Shown here piece by piece: positions 1 to 11,433 of a stretch of DNA of 64,000 nt. The stretch is from Bolinopsis microptera. Taxonomy: Eukaryota > Ctenophora > Tentaculata > Lobata > Bolinopsidae. Position numbers and translations under genes: made by a program. Position 1 is the first letter of the stretch. Each line of letters begins with the position of its first letter. Location of the stretch: contig NC_087074.1 of the NCBI RefSeq assembly GCF_026151205.1, positions 15,978,962-16,042,961 on the forward strand, written 5' to 3'. Under the pieces are notes generated by a model. The model had not been told where the DNA came from and ran no database searches. It saw only the letters and a program-made list of their open reading frames with translations.

Positions 1-60
1 ACCCCATGGCAGTGCTAGTTTTATTATGGTACAAATTGTAAAGCGAAGTTATGAAAACGA

Positions 61-315
61 TCAGAGTTCTTCTTTCTTCAGTTTATGAATTTTAAAAGCA
101 GGGTAGAAATACGGCTGGCCAGGGCGATAGTGTGGGAGGGTACTGGGGCGGTTTGTGGGTCCAGTTTGGTCTGCTCTGGTGTTGTCAGAAACACCCATCA
201 CTTCTTTCGCATCCCTTGCTAATATCAGTCCTTCTTCTTTTCCCTGTACCCAGTGCTTGAAGAGTTTCTCATACAGTTGTTGGGTAGGGTCACAGTCCAA
301 GACAATGGTCAACAT
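61..315 (-). mobile_element. Retroelement reverse-transcriptase fragment
   Basis: Open frame of 84 residues containing the segment PYFYPAFKIHKLKKEEL. The P-x-F-Y-x-x-x-K-I-H-K pattern is typical of the region before the catalytic palm of some non-LTR or Penelope-type reverse transcriptases. No catalytic YxDD box or other domain is present, and the frame ends in a stop right after the motif, so this is a short relic. Assignment to a particular clade is not possible from this length. Confidence 0.4.
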
Positions 316-559
316 ATCGGGCAGAGTAAAGATTTTTAACTTGAATTATAACTTTTCTGGGGTTGGTTCGGCACGTGGGTGTGGTTCCAGCGGATATATT
401 GACATCGTCAATCAACGCAGTACACGTAGACACATAGATAGCCCCAAGCGTTTTGGTCCCTCATTCCTGCCACTCAGCATTGCCTACTGTAAAGACAATA
501 GAGAAACTGACCCTGTCTCACTAAATTCCCCTAAATTCAACCACTTACCATAATAAAAA

Positions 560-1110
560 TACTAACAACCAAATAAAGTTTTTTAAATAAAGAATATTTC
601 CTCAAGTTTACGTCTAGCTAACTAATTCGTGGTTTAAGCTCTTATTTTATTTATGATTAAAGGAATGTAAAATAAAACTTTTCGTTTCATTGAAAACTTT
701 TCGTTTCATTGATATGTGAATGCTTTCCCTTTCACTTTCACCTTTTGTTTACCTATTATATAGCTTGCTAGGCTTGTTTATTGTTCGATATACTTTAACC
801 AATATAATGCGAGAAGCTCAATAGAAGAGCGCTGCGCATTGGAAGTAGTGTGCCATTGATACTTGTACCACGTGACCCCCATCGTCGTTTCATTATAGTG
901 ATAGTGAAAACTCTACCCCTTGCCCCTACGATACAGGGGGAGCCGCGCACTCGTGCGCGGCGGGTCATACAACGTATGTCAAATTGATACATGTTACGTA
1001 TCCCAAATATCATACATCAGAGATATATATGGATACACCAGGAAAAACCATCTCTGCGCGGCGTCAACCAATTAATGTGCGGCGTCAGTAAATTTTAAAG
1101 TTCGCGCGAA
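560..1110. other. Non-coding stretch with transposon-like modules
   Basis: No convincing gene. The part around 960-1030 (CATACAACGTATGTCAAATT and the following TGATACATGTTACGTATCC) resembles sequence at 22135-22210 inside the 4.4-kb foldback element, with the order of the modules changed. It is probably a solo remnant of the same or a related element. A GC-rich patch lies at 930-965. Confidence 0.35.
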
Positions 1111-1586
1111 AATTGTTTTATATTGAACCCTGTTTGCTGCTTGTTGTTTTGCATTTTCTAGCTATTGTGATGTTATCGACACCTGTGAAGATTCCAGGAA
1201 ACCTTACCGTTAGGGGCCTAACTTTGGAAGTAAAAGAGATAGAAAGTTCAGGTTTTCAACAAAATGTCCGTCTCGTAAAACTAAAGTTAGCTCCCCAGGA
1301 GCCAAATTTGGGACAACTTAGATTTTGAATTAAACCGAAAAGTTTGATTTTGGGCTAAATAAAAGATCACAGCTTTTAAACTTTGCAAAATAATGTCGTT
1401 GTCATGACTCCAGATTGTAATTCACGCGAGCGATCATGCAGTGAACATGACGTACGCGCGCTGACACACGTTCTATCGAAAAACAACCACCTCTAGTAAC
1501 ACGGCCAGCCGGTAAACTTTGTTGGGATTGCTGCATCCTCCCGGACACATAAAAACCAGTTTTTCTGAGGTCTGCCTCTTAATCTT

Positions 1587-1883
1587 TTACCATGCTTTGG
1601 GATCCAGTTTGATTGACGATGTCAATCCATCGAGATCGTTGCTCTGCGAAGCAAAGCAACGATCGACGATGCGAAGCAAGAATGCTAGTTTGCGCGGCGC
1701 GTCGAAGCGGCGAAGTCCTCCAAGGATCCAGTGCAGAAGATAGTTTGGTATTCTTTCTTCTGGCATCCTCACCACATGGCCAAACCATCTGCATCGGAGC
1801 CTAGCTGCTTGTACGAAAGTATCAACAGGGGCGATATTAGCCCGCTTAAGTACGTCAGCATAAGATACGTGATAAAACTCCAA
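1587..1883 (-). mobile_element. LINE C-terminal fragment
   Basis: The frame contains RCRWFGHVVRMPEERIPNYLL-like sequence. R-L-R-W-x-G-H-V-x-R-M is the hallmark of the region after the reverse transcriptase in many non-LTR retrotransposons. It is truncated on both sides. A small hairpin (GATCGTTGCT ... AGCAACGATC, 1638-1671) lies within it. It resembles the better-preserved LINE fragment at 19435-19890 in domain position but not closely in sequence. Confidence 0.5.
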
Positions 1884-1889
1884 TTAGAA

Positions 1890-2533
1890 GGATTAAAAAA
1901 GATATGATTTCTAAAAGTATTACAAATGATTGCTTTTTTTGGAATGCTTCTAATGAAGTTTTAGTAAGAATTGAGGGAGCCATTTATGTCAGTATTAAAG
2001 AGAAACATAACGATCATCTTTGGTTTCATTCTTATGTGGCAAATAAGCGATTTATAAATCTTTATTATATATTATATATATTTTTTTAAAATAATGTTTT
2101 TGATAAATTTTTTAGAAATATTGTATTTGATAAATAATTAATGTTGGTGGGGAAATATTAATTATATATTTGTTCACATAAGTGCGATGATATTTTGTAG
2201 ACATGTGTGATGATGTGATGTCATACATTTTACTTTACTTTACTTTCCAAGTAACGATGAGCTCTTTCTGTCGGTAGCTCAAACAGATGATTTAAAATGT
2301 TATCTTCGCCACACACCATGCCCCTATTCTAACATCTAAAACCTTGACGAAAAACTTGACTTTCTTGTACAGACATGTCACTTTATCAAAAACAGTTTAA
2401 TGCTTGTGATGCCTGAGGGAAGCATTTTTCACACTGTGTCATGTGTGTTGAAATGCGATCAATTCAGGTGGATATCTACATTATTTTTAACCTTCATAAA
2501 CAAATTCAGTAATAAATATGATTTTTGTTTTTA
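1890..2533. other. Intergenic, AT-rich
   Basis: I see no gene here. There is an AT-rich microsatellite near 2060-2090 and a short (TTTAC)n run at 2229-2248. The segment ends at a likely splice acceptor (TTTTTAG at 2534) that would start the exon carrying the 5' leader of the next gene. Confidence 0.4.
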
Positions 2534-2569
2534 GCTGGTATCTTTGCTGCTCAAGACAAGTGAAGCAAA

Positions 2570-3957
2570 ATGTCTGACGATGATGGTAAATTTCTTGTTT
2601 CATTGGTAAAACTAATATAATTATTGTTTCTTAGTGAGCAATTCTCTTAGCCAATTCTAGCCATTTTGATTATTATATGTAACATTTATGAACATTTGTT
2701 AGGAAAATCTTTGATATATTAATTCATTCATTATACATTTGTCTAGATCGTTGATTGTACTCAATGTTGTTTCAGGCCCACCACCCCTAGATGATATGTC
2801 AGAGTTTGTGAAAAAACTGTCTGGAAACCAAGTTCAATTTGATAAAGTTCAAGTTTCTCAGCAAATTTCTGCAACTGAGGTAAGAAATATCGCACATTTT
2901 TCTATCCTACAAGGTTCAATCTGCTCATTATTGAAGCAACTAGAGGAGTCATAAAATGCATAGCCAAGGCTTACATTGACTGAGTACCTACCTTTTTGTA
3001 CCAGTACTTTCTGTTGCTCTAAAACCTGTACCCAGAACCTAAATCAATTAAATGATTCCATTATCATTTTTTTCCAGGCTAGAGCAGAAAATCAAACGAC
3101 AGGCATAGTCTTAAAAGCTGACAAGCCTTGTAAGACAGAACCTTCTAAATGTAATAATGCTAATGTGGGATATGGAGGAATGAAAAAAGGATTCTTAAGT
3201 ATGTTTGTGTGAACTGGAATCCTGAAATGTTTTCATTACACTATTATGAACTAAATCTTTCAAAGTTAGGGATTCATAGTTATCATTCAAAGATTTTGAC
3301 TAACAATTTTCATAAGTAAGTCAATCTATAGATTGATAATTTACATTTATTTCATGATAATTGATGAACGTGGTTCTCAAATTATTAACCATTATCTGCA
3401 GGTGGTGGATTATCAAACCCAAGAAAAAGAGAACGCAAAGAAGTCAAAATCACAGAAGTTAAAGCAAACCCACAAGCCAAGCAAGATGGCCTGAAACTTA
3501 AAGAAGTTCAAGCTAAAATGTCAGAAGCTAATCAGTTCCTTTCTGACAATAGTAGTAAGTATTTACAACATTGTTCTATTTTGATTCTCTTGCAAAAATT
3601 ACAATATATTGTAAAAGATGTTTGATTGTTCGTAATTTTTTTGATAATTGTGTACTGTGGAATATTTCTTGATGTTGTAAATTTTACATCGAAATTATGA
3701 ATTCATTCGAAATATTTTTTTCAGATGATTGGCTTAGTGATGACCTACTGAAAGGAATACAGACGAATGATAAGATAAACAGCAAACTCAGCAATCCTCA
3801 ATTCATGGCTGCCTTTCAGGAATTTCAGACAAATCCCCAAGAGGCTGCTAAAAAGTATGGCAATAATACTGAAATGAAAAAATTTATCCAAGAATTTTCT
3901 GGCCTCATGGGAAATCATTTCACTGGTTTAGCTGAAAAACAAGATGGTGCTAAATAA
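2570..3957 (+). CDS. Small protein with STI1-like C-terminal domain
   Basis: Five exons fit in phase: 2570-2585, 2776-2879, 3078-3198, 3402-3554 and 3725-3957, all with GT-AG borders, giving 208 residues. The N-terminus is acidic (MSDDDG, then PPPLDDMSEF). The middle has a G-x-MKKGFL box (about residues 71-80) followed by a lysine-rich helix. The C-terminus (about 135-200) reads DWLSDDLL, then NPQFMAAFQEFQTNPQEAAK, then KKFIQEFSGLMGNHF. The repeated asparagine-proline starts to short helices are what STI1/DP domains of Hsp70/Hsp90 co-chaperones show. A co-chaperone or client-handling role in the cytosol is inference from that domain only. No TPR motif is present. The start is the first ATG after a likely leader-exon acceptor at 2534. 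I do not recognise a named orthologue. Confidence 0.82.
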
Positions 3958-4460
3958 CATGTAAAATTAAAGTTACATGCTATTATATTCTTACTGACCC
4001 CTGAGTTAGTCATTTTTATTTGCCTCTATTGGTTTAGTTAAATCATGTGTCGTCATGTTGATCGTATTATTTAAAACAATCGTTCATAATCAGATTCCCT
4101 GTCAATTTTCATCAGAAGTAATAATGTATATATAAATTATAAAAGTGTATAAATATTTATTATATTCCAAGATGTTTCCATATTTTCAATATTAAGTTTT
4201 GTATTTATCAGAGTAATTTTTAACGCTTCAGATATTAAATTATGAAAATACTCTTTCTGTTTTACTGTTTCCTTCAAATAAGTTGCAACTTAATTTCATT
4301 GAAATTTGATTTTACTGCTTGTATTTTACTTTCCTGCTGTGTTAATAACTGTAAGTAAAAATTGTATCCCTAACTCTTCTTACCATCCTGTTATTTTTCC
4401 TTAGCTCTCAGCTGTAAAGGCATGGTATGGTGGAAGACAAAATAAGAATATCGATTGTAA
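3958..4460. other. 3' UTR and intergenic spacer
   Basis: AT-rich sequence with no open frame of interest. The stretch downstream of the stop at 3957 is likely the 3' UTR. A pyrimidine-rich acceptor-like site (TTTTTCCTTAG, near 4405) probably precedes the leader exon of the next gene. Confidence 0.35.
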
Positions 4461-6041
4461 ATGAGTTACTCTGAGTTCACTGATGGAACTTATGCTGGAG
4501 GCAGCTCAGCTGAGCCAATGTCCTTTCCTGAGTCCAAATTTCAGCTGCGCTATGGCAACATCACATTTGAAAATCTTCAGGACATAGAACTTGCAATCAT
4601 AGTCATGAAGGAGCTGAAATTCATGTTATCGTCACATTACAGATGTTACTTTGATCAGACAACTACCCTTGGGGATCAAATAGATGAGTTTCTGGACACC
4701 CAATATCATAGGAATGTGGTGGATCCAGGTGTTAAGACAAGACTTTGTGCTGTTATGAAGGGCCTTCTTTACGAGAGAAATCAGATTAACCACACTGAGG
4801 GAATTGATTTTTTGAGAGACAGGAGCAAGTTCATAAATCAGAGCATGGAGGTTTTTGTGAACCTGAGTCCTACAGAGAATGGCATCTGTGTGTCGCCCGC
4901 TCGACATAGTGTCCTGGTTCCTTGTCCTAATTCACAGTCTCTTTTGGAGGTTTGTAATCTTAATTCATACACAAATTTTGCATAAGGTTTTGAGCATAGG
5001 TGCGACCGTTAATCTCGAAAATACATATTATTATTTATAAATTATATTGGGCGATGCTTAGGAACAGATGAGCCTACAAAATGTTTTTATTGGCATAAAT
5101 CATACTTGATAGAGATTTTTATGTTTATATTTACATACATCATTGTTTCAGGATCTCACGTTTATTGACTATGAGCAATACGAGGACATCAGTATCGCTG
5201 TAAAGGTCACCAAGAGAATAGACCACATCCTGAGGGAGGTTTTCCAGCAGCGTGGTGAGACTCTACAACAGAAAATAAACAACTTTCCATACGATGCAAA
5301 CAACATCAAGCGAAAGATGTCACAAGTCAATGCTATCAAAAATAAGATAGTTAACGAGCGTTATTTAATAACTTTGACAACCGTGTGGAGTTCATCAACC
5401 TAGCTCAATCAATATTTGCTAATCTGATTGAGATTGTGGACAGTGGAAAAGTTTACAAATTTGGGAACAACCTAAACCTTGACATACTGAGTAACACTAC
5501 AGAGGACAACAACATGACAGCTTCAGTGAACGATGCGACAACAGTTTCAACATATCACATACCTGCCCATGCTCCAGGGCCAGCCACCTACACCTATCCT
5601 ACCTCTCAAACTCTCTCAGCCCCCTTCTCACCTCCCTCCGCCCCCAGAAGCTTCAATAACTCCTGGGCTACCAGTGGCAACTATGAGAAACTTCCTTCCT
5701 TCAGAGACGACTCAACAATCCCAATGGATGCAGAAACATTAAATATGAGGGAATACCACAAGCAATCTGAGAGATACCCAACACAAGCTGAGAGATATCC
5801 ACCAGATAGATACCCACCTGAGAGATACCTACCAACCCACACTGTACCAGCATCTGGTACTCGTTATGAGAAGTTACCCCACACAGTTGAAGTGGTTGAG
5901 AGGAGGTTGGTGCGGGTTGATGGAAGACACAGAAGGAAGAACAGGAAAATGGCGAGCTGTTGCAGAAACACTTGTATTGGTGTTACAATTGCTTTGTTTA
6001 TGGTGGCTTTAAGCGTCGTCTGCTGGAAATTCCTGTTCTAA
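4461..6041 (+). CDS. Tail-anchored membrane protein of unknown family
   Basis: Exon 1 is 4461-4949 and exon 2 begins at 5152 after TTTCAG, in phase. Exon 2 is open to 5402 in one frame and continues to 6041 in the +1 frame. The two frames join naturally near 5364, where one extra T in TTT would give NERYFNNFDNRVEFINLAQS, so a one-base deletion or assembly error is likely. The protein (about 465 residues) has two similar helical segments, each a 'LED/YED-I-AI-V-K' run with conserved-looking Ile/Val spacing. A Pro/Ser/Tyr-rich linker follows, with RYPP/RYLP repeats (about 5765-5850). A basic stretch (RRKNRKMASCC) then precedes one C-terminal hydrophobic helix (CIGVTIALFMVALSVVCWKF) ending two residues before the stop. 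That layout fits a tail anchor facing the cytosol. I do not recognise the family. Confidence 0.75.
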
Positions 6042-6982
6042 TTATGGCTTATTTTACTCAGTGCCTTAAAATCAAATAATCTATCATGTTACCGCTGAGC
6101 AATATTTATGAAAAGCTCTATTAGAATTGGGTGATGACCAAATCATGTAAGAATTCTACACACATACAGAACAGTCGTTTTCATCTTTTGAAGATTAAGA
6201 TTATAAACCCTTTTATACCAAATGTATAAAACTGTAATTCTATATTTAAGTACTAAATGGTTTATAGCTTCACATATCCTTGCAGATGTATAAACCACAA
6301 GAATCTATTTCAATATTTGGTTATGTTGATGATTGTTTGTTCATTTCATTCAGAACAGGGTTGGGCTTTTTATAGATATTCAATGGCAGAATTTAGTTTT
6401 TGCTACATTTAAAATGGTTTTAAAAATAATTGGTTTCATTTTAATCATATCAGAATTAATATTTTCCCCAGAATTTTAATATTAAACATATATTTTATCA
6501 TTTATTATCAATCAGAGTTATATTAGAGTAGAGCTTTTAATTTTCTAGAGATTATATATATATTTTATCATTGGATTTACATTGTATTGAAGAATTGATC
6601 ACTGTATGATGTACCTTCAAAATAATGTAAGCTGCATTCAGTTGTACTAAACGTTTATTTGTAAAATGTTTTTGATTCTTACTTCTTCAAACATGAATGT
6701 TAAACCGTGAAATGTCAAATTTAAAAAAATTAATTAAAAACGTTGTAATTATACAATATATCTCTCGGTTATACTCTGATATTAATATGACGATTTTTTT
6801 GCATAAAACAATATGCCATCAACAATATTAGTGTATTCATAACCATCACTCTTTCAGGCTACCTACTGCCTGAGTAGTATGATTAACAAGAGTAATGTTA
6901 AGTGAAACACGTTTTAACATGACCTACTCTGTTCACCATTATTAAAGAGGCATTGTCCAATCATAAGGCCCGGTACTCTGTT
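6042..6982. other. 3' UTR and intergenic spacer
   Basis: Very AT-rich. No open frame or repeat family that I can identify. Probably the long 3' UTR of the tail-anchored gene followed by the promoter region of the F-box gene. Confidence 0.35.
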
Positions 6983-8520
6983 ATGTTATCTGATCAGGAA
7001 AACATTCTCCTCAACTCGACTGTATCTTCAATCTACTTTCTCAGTGACGACTGTCTGGATTATATTCTATCATTTATCCCGACTTTGGATCTTCTTCTTG
7101 TGTTGTCCACAGTCTGCAAGCGATGGCATTCTCTTTGTTTACAAAGGATAAGTCGATTGAAAATTTTGGATACCAGAAATTTGAGTAATGAAAAGAGTAA
7201 AGAAAAGAGTAATGAAAAGAGTAAAGAAACGATAATTTATGCCAAAAATTTTATTAGAATTGTTACTTTAAATATTGGTACTCTACAACATCTTCATATT
7301 GATAATAATGTATACTATAAGAGATTTCAACTAGATACACCTAAATCTAAGTCAAGGAGCATTCCTGAAACTTCTTCTCTGTCAGAATGTAACATTCTTC
7401 TGATAGTGTCCGAATATTGCCCCAATCTCAAAACTTTATCTCTGAATATTGATGAAAGACATCATCCGTTCAAGTTACAAATCCCAGAATCTCTACCAAA
7501 TAATTTGAATAGTTTGAGTCTTAATTGCGGACATCAACTTGAATCGAACGGTCTTCTCGCAAAGCTTCTTGAAAAGACGGAGAGCTTAAAAATGCTGGAC
7601 CTGGGGCCTCTGACCGGACAAGATGAATTTGCTGATATTTTCAGAGCAATAAGGGGACATCAGATACGATGTTTATCTTTTAAACAGTGCACAAATATGA
7701 ATCAGACTGACATGGCAGTTTTGTTAGAAACGTTTCACTCGTCTGTTGAGGATTTGAGCTTTACAAATCCCAATAATTTGGAAGACATGATCACAAACCA
7801 AGAAGTTTCATCTGACCCAGAAAAAAGTTCTATAAACTTAAAAGATTCAAGGCTTCACAAAAACCGCATTGTAATGCGATTAGGTTATCCAATGAATGTG
7901 GAAAATTCAATGTGCAGCTGTTAAACCTCATGCCAAATCTAGAAGTTTTAGACTTGTCATCAACTCGTAATCGATTCAACCTCATATCTACTGTTGTAAG
8001 AGGCTGCCCGTTACTGAAAAGGTTCCATTTCAACGAATGTGAGTTCACCGCAAAACAACTCACCCCTCTGCAGCAGCTGACACACTTGGAACATTTAGAC
8101 ATAAGTTACAGCTTCAATACATTCTACCAGAATTGGCTGAGTGTCGTTGACAAAGTATTGGTTAAAATACAAAGCTTAAAGTATATTGATCTACGAGGCA
8201 CTACCATCGATGATAAAGCTCTTCACCAATTGATAGAATCTCATCATAATTTGGAAACCATTGATGTTAGTGATGCTTTGACAGTGAGCGGTGTTCTATT
8301 AGAAATGCTCCACAGTTGTAACAGAGATAAAGTTATCACAATCATTGATAGGCCTGCACGTACTAGTGCAGGTGTTAATAGTTTAAGTGCTTTGGAGTGG
8401 TCAAGAAGAAGTGACCCAGATCAGATCGGATTACCTGAGTGGTTTAGACTGAACGGACAAGATGTTTTTAGTTGGAAAGCTGAAGAGTTTTGGGAAAAAT
8501 CTTTAAAATGGTGTCCATAA
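6983..8520 (+). CDS. F-box protein with leucine-rich repeats
   Basis: Single-exon gene. The likely start is the ATG at 6983 (MLSDQENILL). Residues about 19-58 form an F-box: FLSDDCLDYILSFIPTLDLL, then VCKRWHSLC. F-boxes bind Skp1 and bring substrates to an SCF ubiquitin ligase. Downstream are irregular leucine-rich repeats, for example CPNLKTLSLNI, NLEVLDLSST, HLEHLDIS and LKYIDLRGTTIDDKALHQLI, and these would bind the substrate. The frame closes at 7924, but LRR sequence resumes in the next frame with an overlap. One added A in the AAAA run near 7840 gives SSINLKRFKASQKPHCNAIR and joins the frames, for about 512 residues. Either an assembly indel or a young pseudogene would explain it. The clean repeats on both sides argue for the former. 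Confidence 0.8.
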
Positions 8521-8614
8521 TCGATTAGTTGCATTATCACTTCAAACAAAGTAGTCGCTGATTCTTAAATTGCTGTGCTTTAAAAACCTTTGTTCCGTTT
8601 AATATTATAATATT

Positions 8615-9279
8615 TTCCGGTTCCGAATTGGAAGGGGTGTAATCCGATACGTGCGCATGATACAATATAGTGTCTAATATATAGAACGCCAGTGTTATTT
8701 GTTTTACAACTTGCCGCCAGCCAGTCTGAGGTCTATGCTGATAATACCTTGGCTTCCCTTGCGGGATATATCGGCAAATTATCAGCTCTCAGTGTCGGAG
8801 ACTTTTAGTGGATATAATTCCCGGAAGGTATTATAATACATAATACCTCCGGTTCTTCGGGCCGCAAATTCCCTCCAGCAAGCTGTCGGGAATTATCAAG
8901 CGGAACCCGAAGAGCCGAAGGCATTATTATATTATAATACGTTCCGGTTCCGATTGGAAGGGGTGTAATGTGATACGTGCGCATGATACAATATAGTGTG
9001 TAATATATAGAACGCCAGTGTTATTTGTTTTGAAACTTGCCGCCAGCCAGTCTGAGTCTATGCTGATAATACCTTCGCTTCCCTTGCGGGAAAAATTTGC
9101 AAATTATCAGCTCTCGGTGTCCCCGAGTTTTAGTGGATATAATTCCCGAAGGTATTATAATACATAATACATAATACATAATACCTTCGGTTCTTCGGGC
9201 CGCAAATTCCCTCCAGCAAGCTGTCGGGAATTATCAAGCGGAGCCCGAAGAGCCGAAGGCATTATTATATTATAATACT
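8615..9279. repeat. 0.33-kb tandem duplication with internal hairpins
   Basis: Two near-identical copies begin with TTCCGGTTCCGA at 8615 and 8942 (period 327). Copy 2 is slightly longer because an ATAATACAT run expanded. Each copy holds an inverted repeat: CGGTTCTTCGGGCCGC pairs with GCGGA(A/G)CCCGAAGAGCCG about 60 bp later. It also has a CTTGCCGCCAGCCAGTCTGA segment. It starts about 95 bp after the F-box stop. It could be a satellite seed or a tandem pair of non-autonomous elements. Confidence 0.85.
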
Positions 9280-9565
9280 TTGTTAATTTTTGTTTTCATT
9301 CTTGTCGGTATATTTTTAATTTTGAAGATATTTTTACACATTTGATTTATAAAATTTAATTTCTGTCACGAGGTGTTGTTTCGTTATATAATATATTATG
9401 CAAAATTATGTTTAGGCTGGGATTTTGCTGATTTCATTGCATCACCTGCATCAGTTCGGTGCAAGAAAACAAATCATGCGGTTAAGATGCAAGCTACTTT
9501 ATTTTGAGCTTCTCGAATCTCGATTGTCCTGAATGAATTTAGAGGGAACTGTAGTTTAAGAATAA

Positions 9566-9696
9566 GATCGTTCACATATTATTATGTAAGCAAGATTTTG
9601 GCCATTCTAGACAGCCATACCCTGAGCTCTCTGTAATCACTTTACAGTTTACACATGTTATCTACTCATCCCCTTCCACTAAATATGTGAACGATA
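9566..9696. mobile_element. Diverged MITE, GTCGTTCAC family
   Basis: Ends in the inverted repeats GATCGTTCACATATTATTAT and AATATGTGAACGATAC, the same termini as the well-preserved copy at 16421-16570. No intact target duplication was found. Confidence 0.5.
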
Positions 9697-9824
9697 CAAT
9701 TATAGATCTCAATACCTATTCATAACTACATATCCAATACAAGGCAAGAAGATCCAGTAATGTTATAGGAGTTGAAGTGAGCTGATGTAAAAATCTAATA
9801 TCGGTGACATGAGGCACTGATGTT

Positions 9825-11433
9825 ATGGCAGATTCTACCGAAAAAATCAAAGTACTAGTTTTAGGTAAACGACAAACTTACAATGATTACAAAGTTACAA
9901 TAATACAAAAGTTACAATAATTACATGTAATACAGACTGTACTAATGTATGTAACCGTTACATTGTGACGTTTGCATACTTTATGACTGCTACTCCCTCT
10001 TTTATGATGCATAATGTAATGTTTCTAGTAATAATACAAACGATCCATACATGGAAATATCATCACTAAAATTGTGGTACTTCACAAAAACTAACAATCT
10101 TTATTATTTATCAGGTGACTCAGGTGTAGGAGTGGTACTTCACAAAAACTAACAATCTTTATTATTTATCAGGTGACTCAGGTGTAGGAGTGGTACTTCA
10201 CAAAAACTAACAATCTTTATTATTTATCAGGTGACTCAGGCGTAGGAGTGGTACTTCACAAAAACTAACAATCTTTATTATTTATCAGGTGACTCAGGCG
10301 TAGGAGTGGTACTTCACAAAAACTAACAATCTTTATTATTTATCAGGTGACTCAGGTGTAGGAGTGGTACTTCACAAAAACTAACAATCTTTATTATTTA
10401 TCAGGTGACTCAGGTGTAGGAGTGGTACTTCACAAAAACTAATAATCTTTATTATTTATCAGGTGACTCAAGTGTAGGAGTGGTACTTCACAAAAACTAA
10501 CAATCTTTATTATTTATCAGGTGACTCAGGTGTAGGAGTGGTACTTCACAAAAACTAACAATCTTTATTATTTATCAGGTGACTCAGGTGTAGGAGTTGT
10601 ACTTCACAAAAACTAACAATCTTTATTATTTATCAGGTGACTCAGGTGTAGGAAAGACAACCTTAGTTAACTTAGTATCGAACACAAACAGTAAACCATC
10701 GTGGACTGTCGGCTGTAATGTGGAGGTCATCTACCATGAATCAAGAGGTTTGTAGTTTATTCGGTACTCTTTAAACTCAATTGACAGCGTTTTAATTGTG
10801 GCTTGATTTTGTCAACCCACGATATATCAAGTTGTTCAAAGTGGTCTTCATGATTCTAATACTTGATATTATAATCTACTTTTTGCACTCTCCTCAGAAT
10901 ACTCAGAGTTTATAGAAATGTGGGATGTGGGAGGGAGTCTGGTTCACGAGAACAGCCGCGCTCTCTTCCTCCGTGGTTGCATCTATCACGGTCTTATACT
11001 GGTACACGATCTGACAAACAGTAAATCTTACACTAACATGATCAGATGGGCGCTGGAGTTTGCGCAACATGGTGAGAAATCTAAGAGGCTGTCGAGAGAG
11101 GCGGAGATAGGCTTACTTCAAGGGATTGACATACCGAAACTAATAGTTGGGACTAAGCAGGACTTTTTGTGGAGTAGGAGCAGATATACTACAGATCGAA
11201 CAGGGCTTATTGGCGATCTTAATGCTCAATTAATTAGCGTTAATTGCCTGGATCACCTGCAGTATAAGAACTCTTATCAGCAACAACAGATCGCAAACTT
11301 CTTTGATCAAGTTATAAAACACAAGAAAAATGCTTCAAATAGGTTTAATAGACCTTTCCGGAGCACGACAGAGAGTCCAGCTCCCAGTACGAGTAGATAT
11401 TTCAGTTCGTTAGATTTAGGGTTTTCTTTTTAG
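9825..11433 (+). CDS. RABL3: Rab-like protein 3 (small GTPase)
   Basis: Three exons in phase: 9825-9864, 10637-10747 and 10898-11433, giving 228 residues (human RABL3 is 236). The N-terminus KIKVLVLGDSGVGKTTLV is the G1 P-loop. PSWTVGCNVEV follows, then the RABL3-type switch II EMWDVGG in place of the usual WDTAGQ. Next come HDLTNSKSY, the G4 box GTKQD, and a C-terminal FFDQVIKHKK helix. There is no prenylation cysteine at the end, as is usual for RABL3. RABL3 is a dimeric, non-prenylated Rab-like GTPase that has been linked to GPCR surface traffic and Ras/KRAS chaperoning in vertebrates. Its role here is inferred. The intron 1 acceptor plus the first 17 exon bases are duplicated ten times in tandem (10075-10653), and only the last copy runs into the real exon. 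Confidence 0.92.
10075..10653 (+). repeat. 58-bp tandem array copying a splice acceptor and P-loop codons
   Basis: Ten copies with an exact 58-bp period. The exon-like part GTGACTCAGGTGTAGGA starts at 10115, 10173, 10231, 10289, 10347, 10405, 10463, 10521, 10579 and 10637. Each is preceded by TTTATTATTTATCAG, a full 3' splice site. Copies differ by single bases, for example GCGTA at 10231 and 10289, AATAATC near 10440, and AAGTG at 10463. Only the tenth copy continues into the RABL3 exon (AAGACAACC). Confidence 0.97.

Noticed and set aside
155-553. Plus-strand frame of 132 residues
   Set aside because: Low-complexity composition with no motif. The first half is antisense to the retroelement fragment at 61-315.
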